From Gottfriedia sp049568075 (GTDB taxonomy: Bacteria; Bacillota; Bacilli; Bacillales; Bacillaceae_G): a stretch of 64,000 nt of DNA. This document shows, one piece after another, positions 35,371 to 44,356 of the stretch (the stretch's first letter is position 1; each line of letters opens with the position of its first letter). Location: NCBI GenBank assembly GCA_049568075.1, contig CP144911.1; one strand, given 5' to 3'. The translations under genes were made by a program, and so were the position numbers. The notes beneath the pieces were generated by a model. That model was not told where the DNA came from. It ran no database searches and saw nothing but the letters and a program-made list of their open reading frames with translations.

Positions 35371-35427
35371 ATGACCTTACTATAAGTGATTAAATAATCA
35401 TTTTTGGGTAGGTCATTTTGCTTTTTT
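35371..35427 (+). terminator. Terminator of the amino-sugar catabolic operon
   Basis: The outer stem ATGACCT/AGGTCAT encloses an inner TGATTA/TAATCA hairpin and is followed by TTTTGCTTTTTT. Confidence 0.7.
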
Positions 35428-35626
35428 GAGTATGCGAAAATTAGTAATTGAGATGAAATAATGATGTTTTCAAACGAGGACTATTGCCTAAAAGATAAAA
35501 ACGTGGTAGATTAATACAGTATATATAGTAGAAAAAACACAGAGGTCATATTTTCCCTACTTTAATTTTACTATACAAATCCTCTTGAGTCAACCCCCAT
35601 TTTTATCTTTTAAAGGAGTGCATGAA

Positions 35627-37978
35627 ATGAACAACGAACTTCAAAAAGAACAAGTAAGAGTAAATGCTGTACTAGATCTAATTACGGACAAAATTAGTAA
35701 ATTAACAGACGAAACAGCCCAACGAAGAAACGAAGTCATCAATGTTCGTAAAAACTTTTGGGATGAGGTTAAAGTTAATACGGATAGCTTTGATGACTAT
35801 TTAGAGACGGTTATTAGTTTAAGACAACAATCTCAACTTTTGGCGATCGGCCAAATTAATCATAAGCAATCTTCAAATCGATTATCAGCACTTCGTCGAA
35901 TGAAAGAAGTCCCTTATTTTGGTCGCATTAACTTTACAGAAGAAGGTATGTCTGAAACGGAGCGTATTTATATTGGCGTTTCAACTCTAATGGATGAAAC
36001 TGGTGAGAATATTTTAGTTTATGATTGGAGGGCCCCAGTTTCGAGCGTTTACTATGATTATCCACCAGGTCCTGCTGAGTATGATACACCTGGGGGAAAA
36101 GTGAGTGGCGTATTAGACCAAAAATGGCAATACATTATACGGAACGGTGTAATTGAATCAATGTTCGATACAAGTCTCACGATAGGTGATGAGATTCTGC
36201 AGCATGTGCTAGGCAAAGGTACAAATAAGCATATGAGAAGCATAGTAGCCAGCATTCAAAAAGAACAAAATCAGATTATTCGTTATGACAAAGGTAGATT
36301 ATTGATTGTTCAAGGGGCGGCTGGTAGCGGAAAGACATCTGCAGCTTTACAAAGGATCGCATATTTGCTCTATAAATATAGAAATTGGATAAAAGCAGAT
36401 CAAATTATCTTATTTTCTCCTAACGCAATGTTTAATAACTACGTATCGAGGGTTTTACCTGAACTAGGTGAAGAAAATATGCAACAAGTTACATTCCAAG
36501 AGTATTTAGTTCATAGGCTTAGTGATGCGTTCAAAGTTGAGGATAATTATGAGCAACTAGAATACGTGTTAACTGCTATAGATGATCCTTCCTATAAGAC
36601 TAGGACTTCAAGCATTCGATTTAAAGCCTCAACTCATTTCTTTGAGACGATTAAGGCATACAGACAATCATTGGAATTATCCGGCATGGTTTTTAGGGGA
36701 TTTAAATTTAGAGGCAAACCAGTCGTTACAGCTAAACAAATATATGAAAGATTTTATAGCACTGACACTTCTTTAAAATTTAACAACCGATTAGAGAAGT
36801 TGACGGAATGGTTAAACAAACAAATCAATGAAATGGAAAAGCAAGAATTGAAAAAAACATGGGTACAGGACGAAATCGAGTTACTCAGCAAAGATGATTA
36901 TCAAAAAGCATATAAGTACTTACAGAAAAAACAATCTAAAGAAGATTCATTCGATGACTACGAACAAGAAACTAAAGTATTAGGTCGAATGGTCGTTCGT
37001 AAAAAGCTAAAACCACTACGTGAATGGGTTAGAGGATTGCGTTTCATTGACATAAAGGGTGTTTATAAACAGTTATTTTCCAATCCAACTCAAATTGAAC
37101 AATGGATCGAAGGCGATACTCCTGAGAATTGGGAGGACATATGTCAGTTAACATTAAAAATGTTAGATGAAGGTAAATTGTTTTATGAGGATGCTACGCC
37201 GTATTTACTTTTAAAAGAATTGGTTCAAGGCTTCCAATCAAATGTTACGATTAAATTTGTACTCGTAGATGAAGCTCAAGATTATTCTCCTTTCCAATTT
37301 GAGTTTTTGAAGAGATTGTTTCCTTCTGCAAAGATGACTGTTTTAGGTGACTTTAATCAGGCGATCTTTGCGCATGCCAGTGAAATGGGAGATTTTAATG
37401 TCCTTAAAGGCCTATATGGGCCAGATGAAACAAAAGTGATTAATCTGACACGCAGTTACAGATCGACAAAACCAATTGTAGAGTTCACACGTAGACTCAT
37501 ACCTGGAGGAGATTTAATTACACCTTTTGAACGAGTTGGGAATAAGCCTGTGTTAACGCAGTTATCTAATCGTGAAGATTTGCATAGTCATATTGCATCT
37601 AAAATCGAAGACTTAAAGAAAAGTGAATTTAATACAATTGCTGTCATTTGCAAATCTGCTGAAGAAAGTTTAGCGGCATATGAAGCATTAAAAGATGTAG
37701 AAGGAATCAAGCATGTGAAGAGAAACTCAGTTGAATATGAACAGGGTGTAGTCATTATTCCTGCGTATTTGGCAAAAGGAATTGAATTCGATGCAGTGAT
37801 TATTTATGATGCATCAGCTCAAGTTTATGGAGATGAGCGTCTCCAAAGACTATTCTATACTGCATGTACAAGAGCGATGCATCAGTTACATTTATATAGC
37901 TTAGGCAAAGCGACTCCTTTTTTACATGATATAGATTCAGAGTTTCTACTATTAAATCAGACGATCGCTCACGATTAA
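35627..37978 (+). CDS. helD: HelD, RNA polymerase-recycling SF1 helicase-like ATPase
   Basis: HelD binds stalled RNA polymerase and frees it from nucleic acid using ATP. The 783-residue protein has the N-terminal coiled-coil arm (about 1-75) that reaches into the secondary channel, then the UvrD-like motor. Walker A GAAGSGKT is at 230-237, the Walker B-type VDEAQDYSPFQ and the arginine region LTRSYRST follow, and the C-terminal RecA-like domain ends FYTACTRAMHQL. B. subtilis HelD is 774 residues. ATG 35627 has AAAGGAG 8 nt upstream; the longer in-frame start is not supported. Single-gene unit with its own terminator. Confidence 0.94.
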   Translation: MNNELQKEQVRVNAVLDLITDKISKLTDETAQRRNEVINVRKNFWDEVKVNTDSFDDYLETVISLRQQSQLLAIGQINHKQSSNRLSALRRMKEVPYFGRINFTEEGMSETERIYIGVSTLMDETGENILVYDWRAPVSSVYYDYPPGPAEYDTPGGKVSGVLDQKWQYIIRNGVIESMFDTSLTIGDEILQHVLGKGTNKHMRSIVASIQKEQNQIIRYDKGRLLIVQGAAGSGKTSAALQRIAYLLYKYRNWIKADQIILFSPNAMFNNYVSRVLPELGEENMQQVTFQEYLVHRLSDAFKVEDNYEQLEYVLTAIDDPSYKTRTSSIRFKASTHFFETIKAYRQSLELSGMVFRGFKFRGKPVVTAKQIYERFYSTDTSLKFNNRLEKLTEWLNKQINEMEKQELKKTWVQDEIELLSKDDYQKAYKYLQKKQSKEDSFDDYEQETKVLGRMVVRKKLKPLREWVRGLRFIDIKGVYKQLFSNPTQIEQWIEGDTPENWEDICQLTLKMLDEGKLFYEDATPYLLLKELVQGFQSNVTIKFVLVDEAQDYSPFQFEFLKRLFPSAKMTVLGDFNQAIFAHASEMGDFNVLKGLYGPDETKVINLTRSYRSTKPIVEFTRRLIPGGDLITPFERVGNKPVLTQLSNREDLHSHIASKIEDLKKSEFNTIAVICKSAEESLAAYEALKDVEGIKHVKRNSVEYEQGVVIIPAYLAKGIEFDAVIIYDASAQVYGDERLQRLFYTACTRAMHQLHLYSLGKATPFLHDIDSEFLLLNQTIAHD

Positions 37979-37982
37979 CTTT

Positions 37983-38018
37983 AAAAACTTCCCTTACGTA
38001 AATTAAGGGAAGTTTTTT
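37983..38018 (+). terminator. Terminator of helD
   Basis: A perfect 14-bp stem AAAAACTTCCCTTA/TAAGGGAAGTTTTT (37983-37996 with 38004-38017) ends in six T. Confidence 0.9.
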
Positions 38019-38047
38019 GTTTTTAGAGTGAACGCTAGTTTCTCTAG

Positions 38048-38137
38048 CTTGTAACTATTCGTAAAGAAAATTTTTATTTAAAGTTCATACTTAATTCATA
38101 ATTGGTCGATATATTCAACTTGTAATAAGTCGTAAAG
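38048..38137 (+). promoter_or_regulatory. Direct repeat CTTGTAA-N6-CGTAAAG before the ABC exporter
   Basis: CTTGTAACTATTCGTAAAG (38048-38066) and CTTGTAATAAGTCGTAAAG (38119-38137) differ at four central positions and lie 71 nt apart. The second copy abuts the ribosome binding site. They look like binding sites for a regulator not encoded nearby. Confidence 0.45.
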
Positions 38138-38148
38138 GAGGAAGTAAA

Positions 38149-39180
38149 TTGGAATATTTAAATAAAAAAACAATTACCCCAAATAACGGAGATTTAGCTG
38201 TTGAAGCGAGTGGTTTAGTGAAAATATTTGGTGAAAATCGTGCGGTTGATGGAGTGGATTTAAACGTTCGTGCTGGAAGTATTTACGGTGTACTTGGTCC
38301 AAATGGTGCAGGGAAAACAACGACAATTAGAATGCTGGCTACACTACTTAGACAAGATGCAGGTACTGCACGCATATTCGGACATGATGTTTTAAAAGAA
38401 GCTCAAATTGTGCGTCAATTAATTGGTGTTACTGGTCAGTACGCTTCAGTTGATGAGTCACTAAGTGCTACAGAGAATCTTATTATATTCTCCAGATTAC
38501 TAGGTCTAAGTAGAGCGGAATCGCGAAAGAAAGCAGCAGATTTGTTAGAGGAGTTTGGCTTAACGGAAGCAGCAAAGCGCCCATTAAAAAACTTCTCAGG
38601 TGGAATGCGTCGAAGATTAGATTTGGCTGCAAGTTTAATTGCTCAGCCACCACTTATCTTCTTAGATGAGCCGACAACTGGTTTAGACCCTCGTACTAGA
38701 AATCAAATGTGGGATACCATTCGTCGTTTAGTAAAAGAAGGTTCAACAGTTCTATTAACAACACAATATCTTCAAGAGGCGGATGAACTAGCTGATCGAA
38801 TTGCAGTAATAGATCGCGGTCATGTAGTTGCGGAAGGTACTGTTGATGAATTGAAGGCTTCAGTCGGTAGTTCATCGTTACAATTAAAAATTCAAAATAT
38901 AAAAGATGTTCAAAAGGCGCGTCAGACAGTAGAACATGTACTAAAAGTAAAATCCAATATCACATTAGTAGAAGGAAAGATTACTGCACCTATGGCGGAT
39001 GCTGACCGAGTAACCGACCTACTAATCGCCTTACGTGATGAAGGGATTCATTTAGCTGAAATGAGTGTACAAAAGCCGACTCTTGATGAAGTATTCCTTA
39101 CGATTACTGGTAACAGCGTAGATGATGATGGATCAAAGGAGTCAGCTAAAACAAAAGAAATGGAGGGAGTAAGGGTATGA
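38149..39180 (+). CDS. DrrA-type ABC transporter ATP-binding protein
   Basis: A 343-residue ATPase of the daunorubicin-resistance (DrrA) group, which powers export of hydrophobic drugs or lipids through an ABC-2 permease. Walker A GPNGAGKTTT, signature NFSGGMRRRLDLAASL, Walker B LIFLDEPTTGLD and the H-loop region (here TTQYLQEADELADR) are seen. The C-terminal extension ending KPTLDEVFLTITG is typical of DrrA. TTG 38149 follows AAAGGAGGAAG. The gene overlaps the permease start by 4 nt (ATGA), so they are coupled. Confidence 0.93.
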   Translation: MEYLNKKTITPNNGDLAVEASGLVKIFGENRAVDGVDLNVRAGSIYGVLGPNGAGKTTTIRMLATLLRQDAGTARIFGHDVLKEAQIVRQLIGVTGQYASVDESLSATENLIIFSRLLGLSRAESRKKAADLLEEFGLTEAAKRPLKNFSGGMRRRLDLAASLIAQPPLIFLDEPTTGLDPRTRNQMWDTIRRLVKEGSTVLLTTQYLQEADELADRIAVIDRGHVVAEGTVDELKASVGSSSLQLKIQNIKDVQKARQTVEHVLKVKSNITLVEGKITAPMADADRVTDLLIALRDEGIHLAEMSVQKPTLDEVFLTITGNSVDDDGSKESAKTKEMEGVRV

Positions 39181-39989
39181 GCACTTCAATAAAACGAGTT
39201 GCTTATCGTGAATTAAAAAATAAAACTAGCATTAGTCAATCAGTAAAAAATTCATTTACGATGGCTTATCGTGGTCTACTAAAAATAAAACGTACACCAG
39301 AACAATTATTTGATGTTACGTTACAACCTATTATTTTTACACTTATGTTTACTTATATCTTTGGTGGAGCAATCTCTGGGAATGTTAAGAGTTATTTACC
39401 GGTAATCATACCAGGAATCTTAGTACAGACGGTCATTACTACTTCGATTGTTACAGGTGTCCAATTGCGTGAAGATATGGATAAAGGTGTATTCGATCGA
39501 TTCAAGTCGCTGCCGATTGCACGAATTGCACCACTGGCTGGAGCCTTATTGGCGGATACGATACGTTATACGATTGCTACTGTTCTTACTTTCACTATGG
39601 GGTATATAATGGGATATCGCCCTGAAGGTGGCTTGGGCTTTGTCATCTTAGCTGGACTACTTGTAATTGTATGTTCATGGGCGATTAGCTGGATTTTTGC
39701 CTTTTTTGGAGTAATTGCACGAACAGCGTCAAGTGTACAAGGGATTTCTATGCTAGCACTATTTCCATTAACATTCCTTTCAAATGCCTTTGTACCAGTC
39801 GATACAATGCCAAATTGGCTTCAATGGTTTGTGAAAATAAACCCAATTTCACATCTGATTACTGCTGTAAGAAATCTTACGAACACAGGAACTGCAGGTT
39901 CGGATCTAATCATTTCGCTTATTGGAGCTGCTGTAATTGTAGCCATTTTTGCACCGCTAACTGTAAAAGCTTATATGCGTAGAACATAA
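39177..39989 (+). CDS. DrrB-type ABC-2 permease
   Basis: A 270-residue membrane protein with about six TMs of the ABC-2 family. It carries the typical stretch QPIIFTLMFTYIFGGAI near the first TM and FLSNAFVPVDTMPNWLQWF before the last, as in DrrB. It forms an exporter with the preceding ATPase. The exported compound is not known; no biosynthetic genes or dedicated regulator lie nearby, so self-protection against a drug or toxic lipid is the usual inference. Confidence 0.92.
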   Translation: MSTSIKRVAYRELKNKTSISQSVKNSFTMAYRGLLKIKRTPEQLFDVTLQPIIFTLMFTYIFGGAISGNVKSYLPVIIPGILVQTVITTSIVTGVQLREDMDKGVFDRFKSLPIARIAPLAGALLADTIRYTIATVLTFTMGYIMGYRPEGGLGFVILAGLLVIVCSWAISWIFAFFGVIARTASSVQGISMLALFPLTFLSNAFVPVDTMPNWLQWFVKINPISHLITAVRNLTNTGTAGSDLIISLIGAAVIVAIFAPLTVKAYMRRT

Positions 39990-39992
39990 TAG

Positions 39993-40034
39993 AAGGTGTT
40001 CCATTAGTTTTTTTCTAATGGAGCACCTTTTCTT
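39993..40034 (+). terminator. Terminator of the DrrAB operon
   Basis: The stem AAGGTGTTCCATTAG/CTAATGGAGCACCTT (one wobble pair) has a T-rich loop and a TTTTC tail. Confidence 0.85.
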
Positions 40035-40099
40035 AGCATTTTCTACTTGAAAATATTGAATAGCATGTGTAACATAATCAAGGTACAAATATATAAATA

Positions 40100-40170
40100 A
40101 CTCATATAATCATGGGGATATGGCCCATAAGTTTCTACCGGACGACCAATATAATCGACCGACTATGAGT
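40100..40170 (+). ncRNA. Purine riboswitch aptamer, guanine/xanthine class
   Basis: P1 is formed by ACTCATA (40100-40106) and TATGAGT (40164-40170). Core signatures TATAATC, GGATATGG, GTTTCTACC and CCGACTATG match the purine riboswitch. The position that reads the ligand is C (GACTATG), which marks guanine-type rather than adenine-type aptamers. It precedes a terminator and the xanthine permease gene, so ligand binding should switch pbuX off. Confidence 0.95.
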
Positions 40171-40269
40171 GAAAGCACATCTAGGGTTCCGCATTATTGT
40201 ATAAGTAAAATGGCTGGTCCGAGCGATGTGGGCACTACACGTGCTACACCATTAGGGATAAAAACCCAG

Positions 40270-40324
40270 AAGGACAGGTTTCACTTGAGAGAAACATACT
40301 CAAGTGGAACCTGTCCTTTTTTGT
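40270..40324 (+). terminator. Riboswitch expression-platform terminator
   Basis: A 20-bp stem (40270-40289 with 40299-40318, one wobble pair) is followed by a T run, 70 nt upstream of the pbuX start. It is the regulated terminator of the purine riboswitch. Confidence 0.92.
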
Positions 40325-40393
40325 TTTATAAAGAGTAATAACTGTACGCAATCAATTTTGATAAATTCAGCAATGACAAGGGAGAGAATCAGA

Positions 40394-41689
40394 TTGTTAA
40401 GTAAACAAAAAGCATTTACATTAGGTTTTCAACACGTCATGGCTATGTATGCAGGTGCAGTTGTTGTACCCCTTATAATAGGTGGCGCACTTAAACTTAC
40501 GCCAACTCAGATCGCTTATCTAATAGCAGCAGATTTATTTACTTGCGGTATCGCAACAATCCTGCAAAGCATGGGGACTAAATACATTGGTAGCAGATTG
40601 CCAGTCGTTTTAGGATGTACCTTTACAGCGGTAGGTCCGATTATTGCAATTGCATCATCTTCTAACTTACCAACAGCATACGGTGCAATCATTATTTCTG
40701 GGATCTTTGTAATATTAGCTGCTCCTTTTTATGGCAAGCTTTTAAAATTTTTCCCTACAATTGTTACAGGATCAGTTGTAACGATAATTGGACTTTCTTT
40801 AATTCCAGTAGCTATGAATAATGCAGCAGGTGGACAAGGGAGTTCAGACTTCGGTCAAGTACACAATTTATTACTTGCCCTTCTTACACTTATCGTAATT
40901 TTAGTCGTTAACAGATGGGCTAAAGGATTTTTACGTACAATTTCCGTACTTGTTGGTTTGGTTGTAGGAACAATTGCCGGCTATGCAATGGGAATCGTTC
41001 ACTTTTCAAGCGTATCAGAAGCATCGTGGTTTAGTATCGCTCAACCATTCTATTTCGGGACACCAAAAATCAGTATTACAGCAATTATCACAATGATCAT
41101 CGTATGTATTGTTAGTATGGTTGAATCAACTGGAGTCTATTTCGCAGTCGGAAAAGCGATTAACCAAAAGGTTAAACAGGATCAAATCGTAAATGGATTG
41201 CGTTCAGAAGGTCTTGCAATTATGCTTGGTGGTATTTTTAATGCATTTCCGTACACAGCATTTTCACAAAATGTTGGTTTAATTTCACTTACAAAAGTTA
41301 AATCTAGGGAAGTTATTTATGCTGCGGGAAGTATCATGGTTGTTCTTGGATTATTACCTAAACTAGCAGCTTTAACGACTGTTATTCCAAATGCTGTTCT
41401 TGGAGGCGCAATGATTGTTATGTTCGGATCTGTCGCAGCTGCCGGGATATCAATTCTTTCAGAAGTCGATTTAGGTAAAGGAGAAAACCTATTAATCGCA
41501 GCATGTAGTATAGCGGTAGGCTTAGGTTCAGCTACCCTTCCACAAATGTTCGACCAACTACCTGACTTTTTAAAAATGTTAATGCAAAATGGAATTGTGA
41601 CAGGTTCATTAACTGCAATTATTTTAAATTTATTCTTAACAAAACAAGATGTAGCAGTAGAAGTGCAAGTTACGAAAAAAATATCATAA
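40394..41689 (+). CDS. pbuX: Xanthine permease PbuX
   Basis: A 431-residue nucleobase:cation symporter-2 protein with about 12-14 TMs. Family marks include GFQHVMAMYAGAVVVPLI, GCTFTAVGP and VESTGVYFAVG, with the acidic residue used in purine binding, and NAFPYTAFSQNVG. It imports xanthine. TTG 40394 with AAGGGAGAG upstream is preferred; ATG 40373 lacks a ribosome binding site. The guanine-class riboswitch upstream supports the purine role. The xpt gene, which precedes pbuX in B. subtilis, is absent here. Confidence 0.93.
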   Translation: MLSKQKAFTLGFQHVMAMYAGAVVVPLIIGGALKLTPTQIAYLIAADLFTCGIATILQSMGTKYIGSRLPVVLGCTFTAVGPIIAIASSSNLPTAYGAIIISGIFVILAAPFYGKLLKFFPTIVTGSVVTIIGLSLIPVAMNNAAGGQGSSDFGQVHNLLLALLTLIVILVVNRWAKGFLRTISVLVGLVVGTIAGYAMGIVHFSSVSEASWFSIAQPFYFGTPKISITAIITMIIVCIVSMVESTGVYFAVGKAINQKVKQDQIVNGLRSEGLAIMLGGIFNAFPYTAFSQNVGLISLTKVKSREVIYAAGSIMVVLGLLPKLAALTTVIPNAVLGGAMIVMFGSVAAAGISILSEVDLGKGENLLIAACSIAVGLGSATLPQMFDQLPDFLKMLMQNGIVTGSLTAIILNLFLTKQDVAVEVQVTKKIS

Positions 41690-41701
41690 GCTAACAAAAA
41701 G

Positions 41702-41731
41702 AGACCCCTAACTAGTCATAGGGGTCTTTTT
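41702..41731. terminator. Bidirectional terminator after pbuX
   Basis: The stem AGACCCCT/AGGGGTCT with flanking A and T runs lies between convergent genes. The minus-strand gene stop falls at its edge. Confidence 0.8.
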
Positions 41732-43031
41732 AGTACTTGTTACTAATAAACTTCGATTTTAAATAATGCAAAATCATGTACGAACTGACAACTAACCTTG
41801 CCGTGCTCCCATAAACGCTTATAAATTTGCCTTGAATTGCTGAAATCTCGATATTAAATTGCATACGTTTTGAATATCGATCCCAACACCCAAGCAGTAT
41901 GACTGTGAGGAAACCGATTTGTGGAGAGAACACCGGCTCATCAAATACACCCGTAAACAAAATAATTGGTAGGCCGAGTAAAAAACTGTTGAAAAAACAT
42001 TTTTTGCTGCGCTCAAAAAAGAATAAGTGAATGCATTTTACAATATTTATACTAATTAATGTTATAAAAGCCAATCCTCCTAATGTTCCGTATTCCGCAA
42101 ACATACCCAGCAGTAAATTATGTGCATGGGGGATGAAATGACCATATTGTATGACATATTCTTGACCAAATCCGATTGGTGTCACACCAAAGAATGGGTG
42201 ATTTTGCCATATAGTATATGCGTTTTTCCAAATGTCCAACCTTTTATGCCCTGCTTGAATAACTGAATCGGCCCTTGGCATTATATAGAGCAACCATTTC
42301 GAAAAGAATAGTCCGATGATTGTACAAACAAAGAAAAAGATTCGATTAAGTCGGAAGATAAAAAGTAAATAAATCAAAATCATCGTCGCAAAGCCAGCTC
42401 TTGAACCCGTAAGATAAATTCCATAACTAAGTAGAAGTTGGATCGGAAGCTGCCACGCAAAGTTAATAAAGTGTTTTCTCTCTAAACTAGAAAGTAGACT
42501 GGCAAAGAGAAAGGAAATAGCGATTAATAAAATAAATACAGTAAAATTGGGATTATATGCACAACCAATTAGGCGGTTAAAATTCTTAGGTTCCACTTCT
42601 CCAAAAAGTACTGTTCCTAATAAATAACCAACAATTTTAGGAAAAACAAACCATCTAGATATCCATCCAATTACACAACTATATACTCCTCCAAAGATTA
42701 TAATCATGCGAAATCTCTGAAATAATTGACCTTTCTCAGTTACTAAAATCCTACAATAGATTCCCCAGTAACCAAGAATCATGATATTAACCAATAAAAA
42801 TAATATATTTCTAAATAAAAGGGTAGCACCAATAGAAGATATAAGTAGGCATAAGAAAAAGTACGAACTAAACGAATAAATAAACCGTTTATTAATAAAC
42901 CATTGAGTATAGAGTGTACGAAGCCCAATGATCAATAGCAATGAAATACCTACTGGAGGTATGAGAAAGCAGAGAAGTGCGCTTTTCTCCACTAACGAGA
43001 AATTTTTATAAAACTGTATAAACTTTTTCAT
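41730..43031 (-). CDS. O-antigen ligase/polymerase-family membrane protein
   Basis: A 433-residue protein with about 10-12 TMs and the Wzy_C/O-antigen ligase loop. Key parts are LTGSRAGFATMI followed by RLDIWKNAYTIWQNHPFFGV, GFGQEYV and HAHNLLLGMFAEYGTLGG. These proteins join or polymerise glycans at the outer membrane-leaflet side. Gram-positive members act on surface polysaccharides or glycosylated teichoic polymers. It stands alone with no glycosyltransferase neighbours, so the acceptor is unknown. It is very AT-rich. Confidence 0.82.
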   Translation of the reverse strand: MKKFIQFYKNFSLVEKSALLCFLIPPVGISLLLIIGLRTLYTQWFINKRFIYSFSSYFFLCLLISSIGATLLFRNILFLLVNIMILGYWGIYCRILVTEKGQLFQRFRMIIIFGGVYSCVIGWISRWFVFPKIVGYLLGTVLFGEVEPKNFNRLIGCAYNPNFTVFILLIAISFLFASLLSSLERKHFINFAWQLPIQLLLSYGIYLTGSRAGFATMILIYLLFIFRLNRIFFFVCTIIGLFFSKWLLYIMPRADSVIQAGHKRLDIWKNAYTIWQNHPFFGVTPIGFGQEYVIQYGHFIPHAHNLLLGMFAEYGTLGGLAFITLISINIVKCIHLFFFERSKKCFFNSFLLGLPIILFTGVFDEPVFSPQIGFLTVILLGCWDRYSKRMQFNIEISAIQGKFISVYGSTARLVVSSYMILHYLKSKFISNKY

Positions 43032-43360
43032 TGTATACCCCTAGTTAAGTGACATAAATATCCTTAATCATATGGAGGATGTTGTCTTCTCATCTTTAAA
43101 ATAAATTGTATTTTAGTTAAGTTGTCATCAAATTAACAAACATATTTTAAATACATAGGTTTAAAATACCACAAGAGTTTATTAATTATGTTTTGAAATT
43201 GTAAATTGAGCTTAAACTTTTTTGCTAGACAAATTAATGTATAGATTATAAATTTATGCATCTTTTAAAAGAAAAATTGTTTGTGGTGGTTTGATGAATA
43301 TGACATTTATTTGAACAAAAATACGATTTAATAATATGAAATTTCTTCCTTATGAATTTA
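43032..43360. other. AT-rich intergenic region before the murQ promoter
   Basis: The minus-strand gene start and its leader lie at the left side. The rest is AT-rich with no coding frame, hairpin terminator or repeat that I could support. Confidence 0.4.
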
Positions 43361-43364
43361 AGTG

Positions 43365-43394
43365 TTGAAATTTTATTTCAAAGATAGTTATAAT
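43365..43394 (+). promoter_or_regulatory. murQP promoter with inverted repeat over the -35
   Basis: TTGAAA (43365-43370) and TATAAT (43389-43394) are spaced 18 nt apart, a good sigma-A promoter. The -35 lies in the inverted repeat TTGAAAT-TTT-ATTTCAA (43365-43381), of the kind expected for an RpiR/MurR-type repressor. No such regulator gene is in the window. Confidence 0.65.
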
Positions 43395-43444
43395 ATATAT
43401 GAAATTAAATTTATTTTTAAAAAATTACTTGAGGTGAAGCAAAC

Positions 43445-44335
43445 ATGCTTGAGAATTTAACAACCGAAACAAGAAATGAAAAAACAATGAATTTAGATGA
43501 AATGTCTATAGAAGAATTTTTAACCGTAATGAACGAAGAGGATGCTAAAGTTGCCGCGGCCGTTCGAAATGAAATTCCTAATATTTCTAAAGCTGTTGAA
43601 AAAATTGTAACTGCTTTCAAAAGTGGGGGTCGCTTGATTTATATAGGAGCAGGCACAAGTGGCCGCATAGGACTTTTAGACGCAGTTGAATGTCCTCCTA
43701 CATTTGGAACAAGTCCAGAAGAGGTAGTAGGGTTAATTGCAGGTGGAGAAAAAGCTTTTATTAAAGCAGTTGAAGGCGCTGAGGATAGCGAAGAACTTGC
43801 AATTGAAGATTTAAAGGAAATTAAGTTAAGTAAAAATGATATTGTAGTCGGGATTGCAGCAAGTGGTCGTACACCTTATGTCATTGGTGGATTAAAATAC
43901 GCTAAAGAAATTGGTGCTTCTACTGTAGCGGTTAGCTGTAACAAGGGTTCAAAGATTGGTCAAGAGGCAGAAATAGCAATTGAAGTTGTTAATGGACCTG
44001 AAGTATTAACTGGTTCAACTAGATTAAAGGCAGGTACTTCTCAAAAGTTAGTATGCAATATGTTATCTACAGCATCAATGGTTGGTATTGGAAAAGTATA
44101 CGGCAACCTAATGGTTGATGTTCAATCAACAAATGAAAAACTAGTTGAGCGTTCAAAGCGTATTGTAATGGAAGCAACTTCTTGTACGTATGAAATTGCA
44201 GAAGAGTATTTAACGAAGTCGAATCAAAGTCCAAAAGTAGCAATCGTTATGATTCTTACTGGGTTTAGTTATGAGCAAGCAATTGAGCAATTGAAAAAAT
44301 CAGAAGGATTTGTTCGAAAAGCAATACAAAAATAA
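43445..44335 (+). CDS. murQ: N-acetylmuramic acid-6-phosphate etherase MurQ
   Basis: MurQ removes the lactyl ether from MurNAc-6-phosphate, giving GlcNAc-6-phosphate and lactate in cell-wall recycling. The 296-residue protein has the SIS fold with IYIGAGTSGRIGLLDAVECPPTFG and GAEDSEE. E82 and E113 match the catalytic glutamates of Escherichia coli MurQ (E83, E114). ATG 43445 has GAGGTG about 9 nt upstream. It is 21 nt ahead of murP. The product could feed the window's deacetylase, if that enzyme also accepts GlcNAc-6-phosphate. Confidence 0.96.
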   Translation: MLENLTTETRNEKTMNLDEMSIEEFLTVMNEEDAKVAAAVRNEIPNISKAVEKIVTAFKSGGRLIYIGAGTSGRIGLLDAVECPPTFGTSPEEVVGLIAGGEKAFIKAVEGAEDSEELAIEDLKEIKLSKNDIVVGIAASGRTPYVIGGLKYAKEIGASTVAVSCNKGSKIGQEAEIAIEVVNGPEVLTGSTRLKAGTSQKLVCNMLSTASMVGIGKVYGNLMVDVQSTNEKLVERSKRIVMEATSCTYEIAEEYLTKSNQSPKVAIVMILTGFSYEQAIEQLKKSEGFVRKAIQK

Positions 44336-44356
44336 ATATTGTTGGGGGAGTAGAAG

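Noticed and set aside
40120..40338. 72-codon plus-strand frame ahead of pbuX
   Set aside because: It lies entirely over the purine riboswitch and its terminator, so it is structured RNA read as protein.
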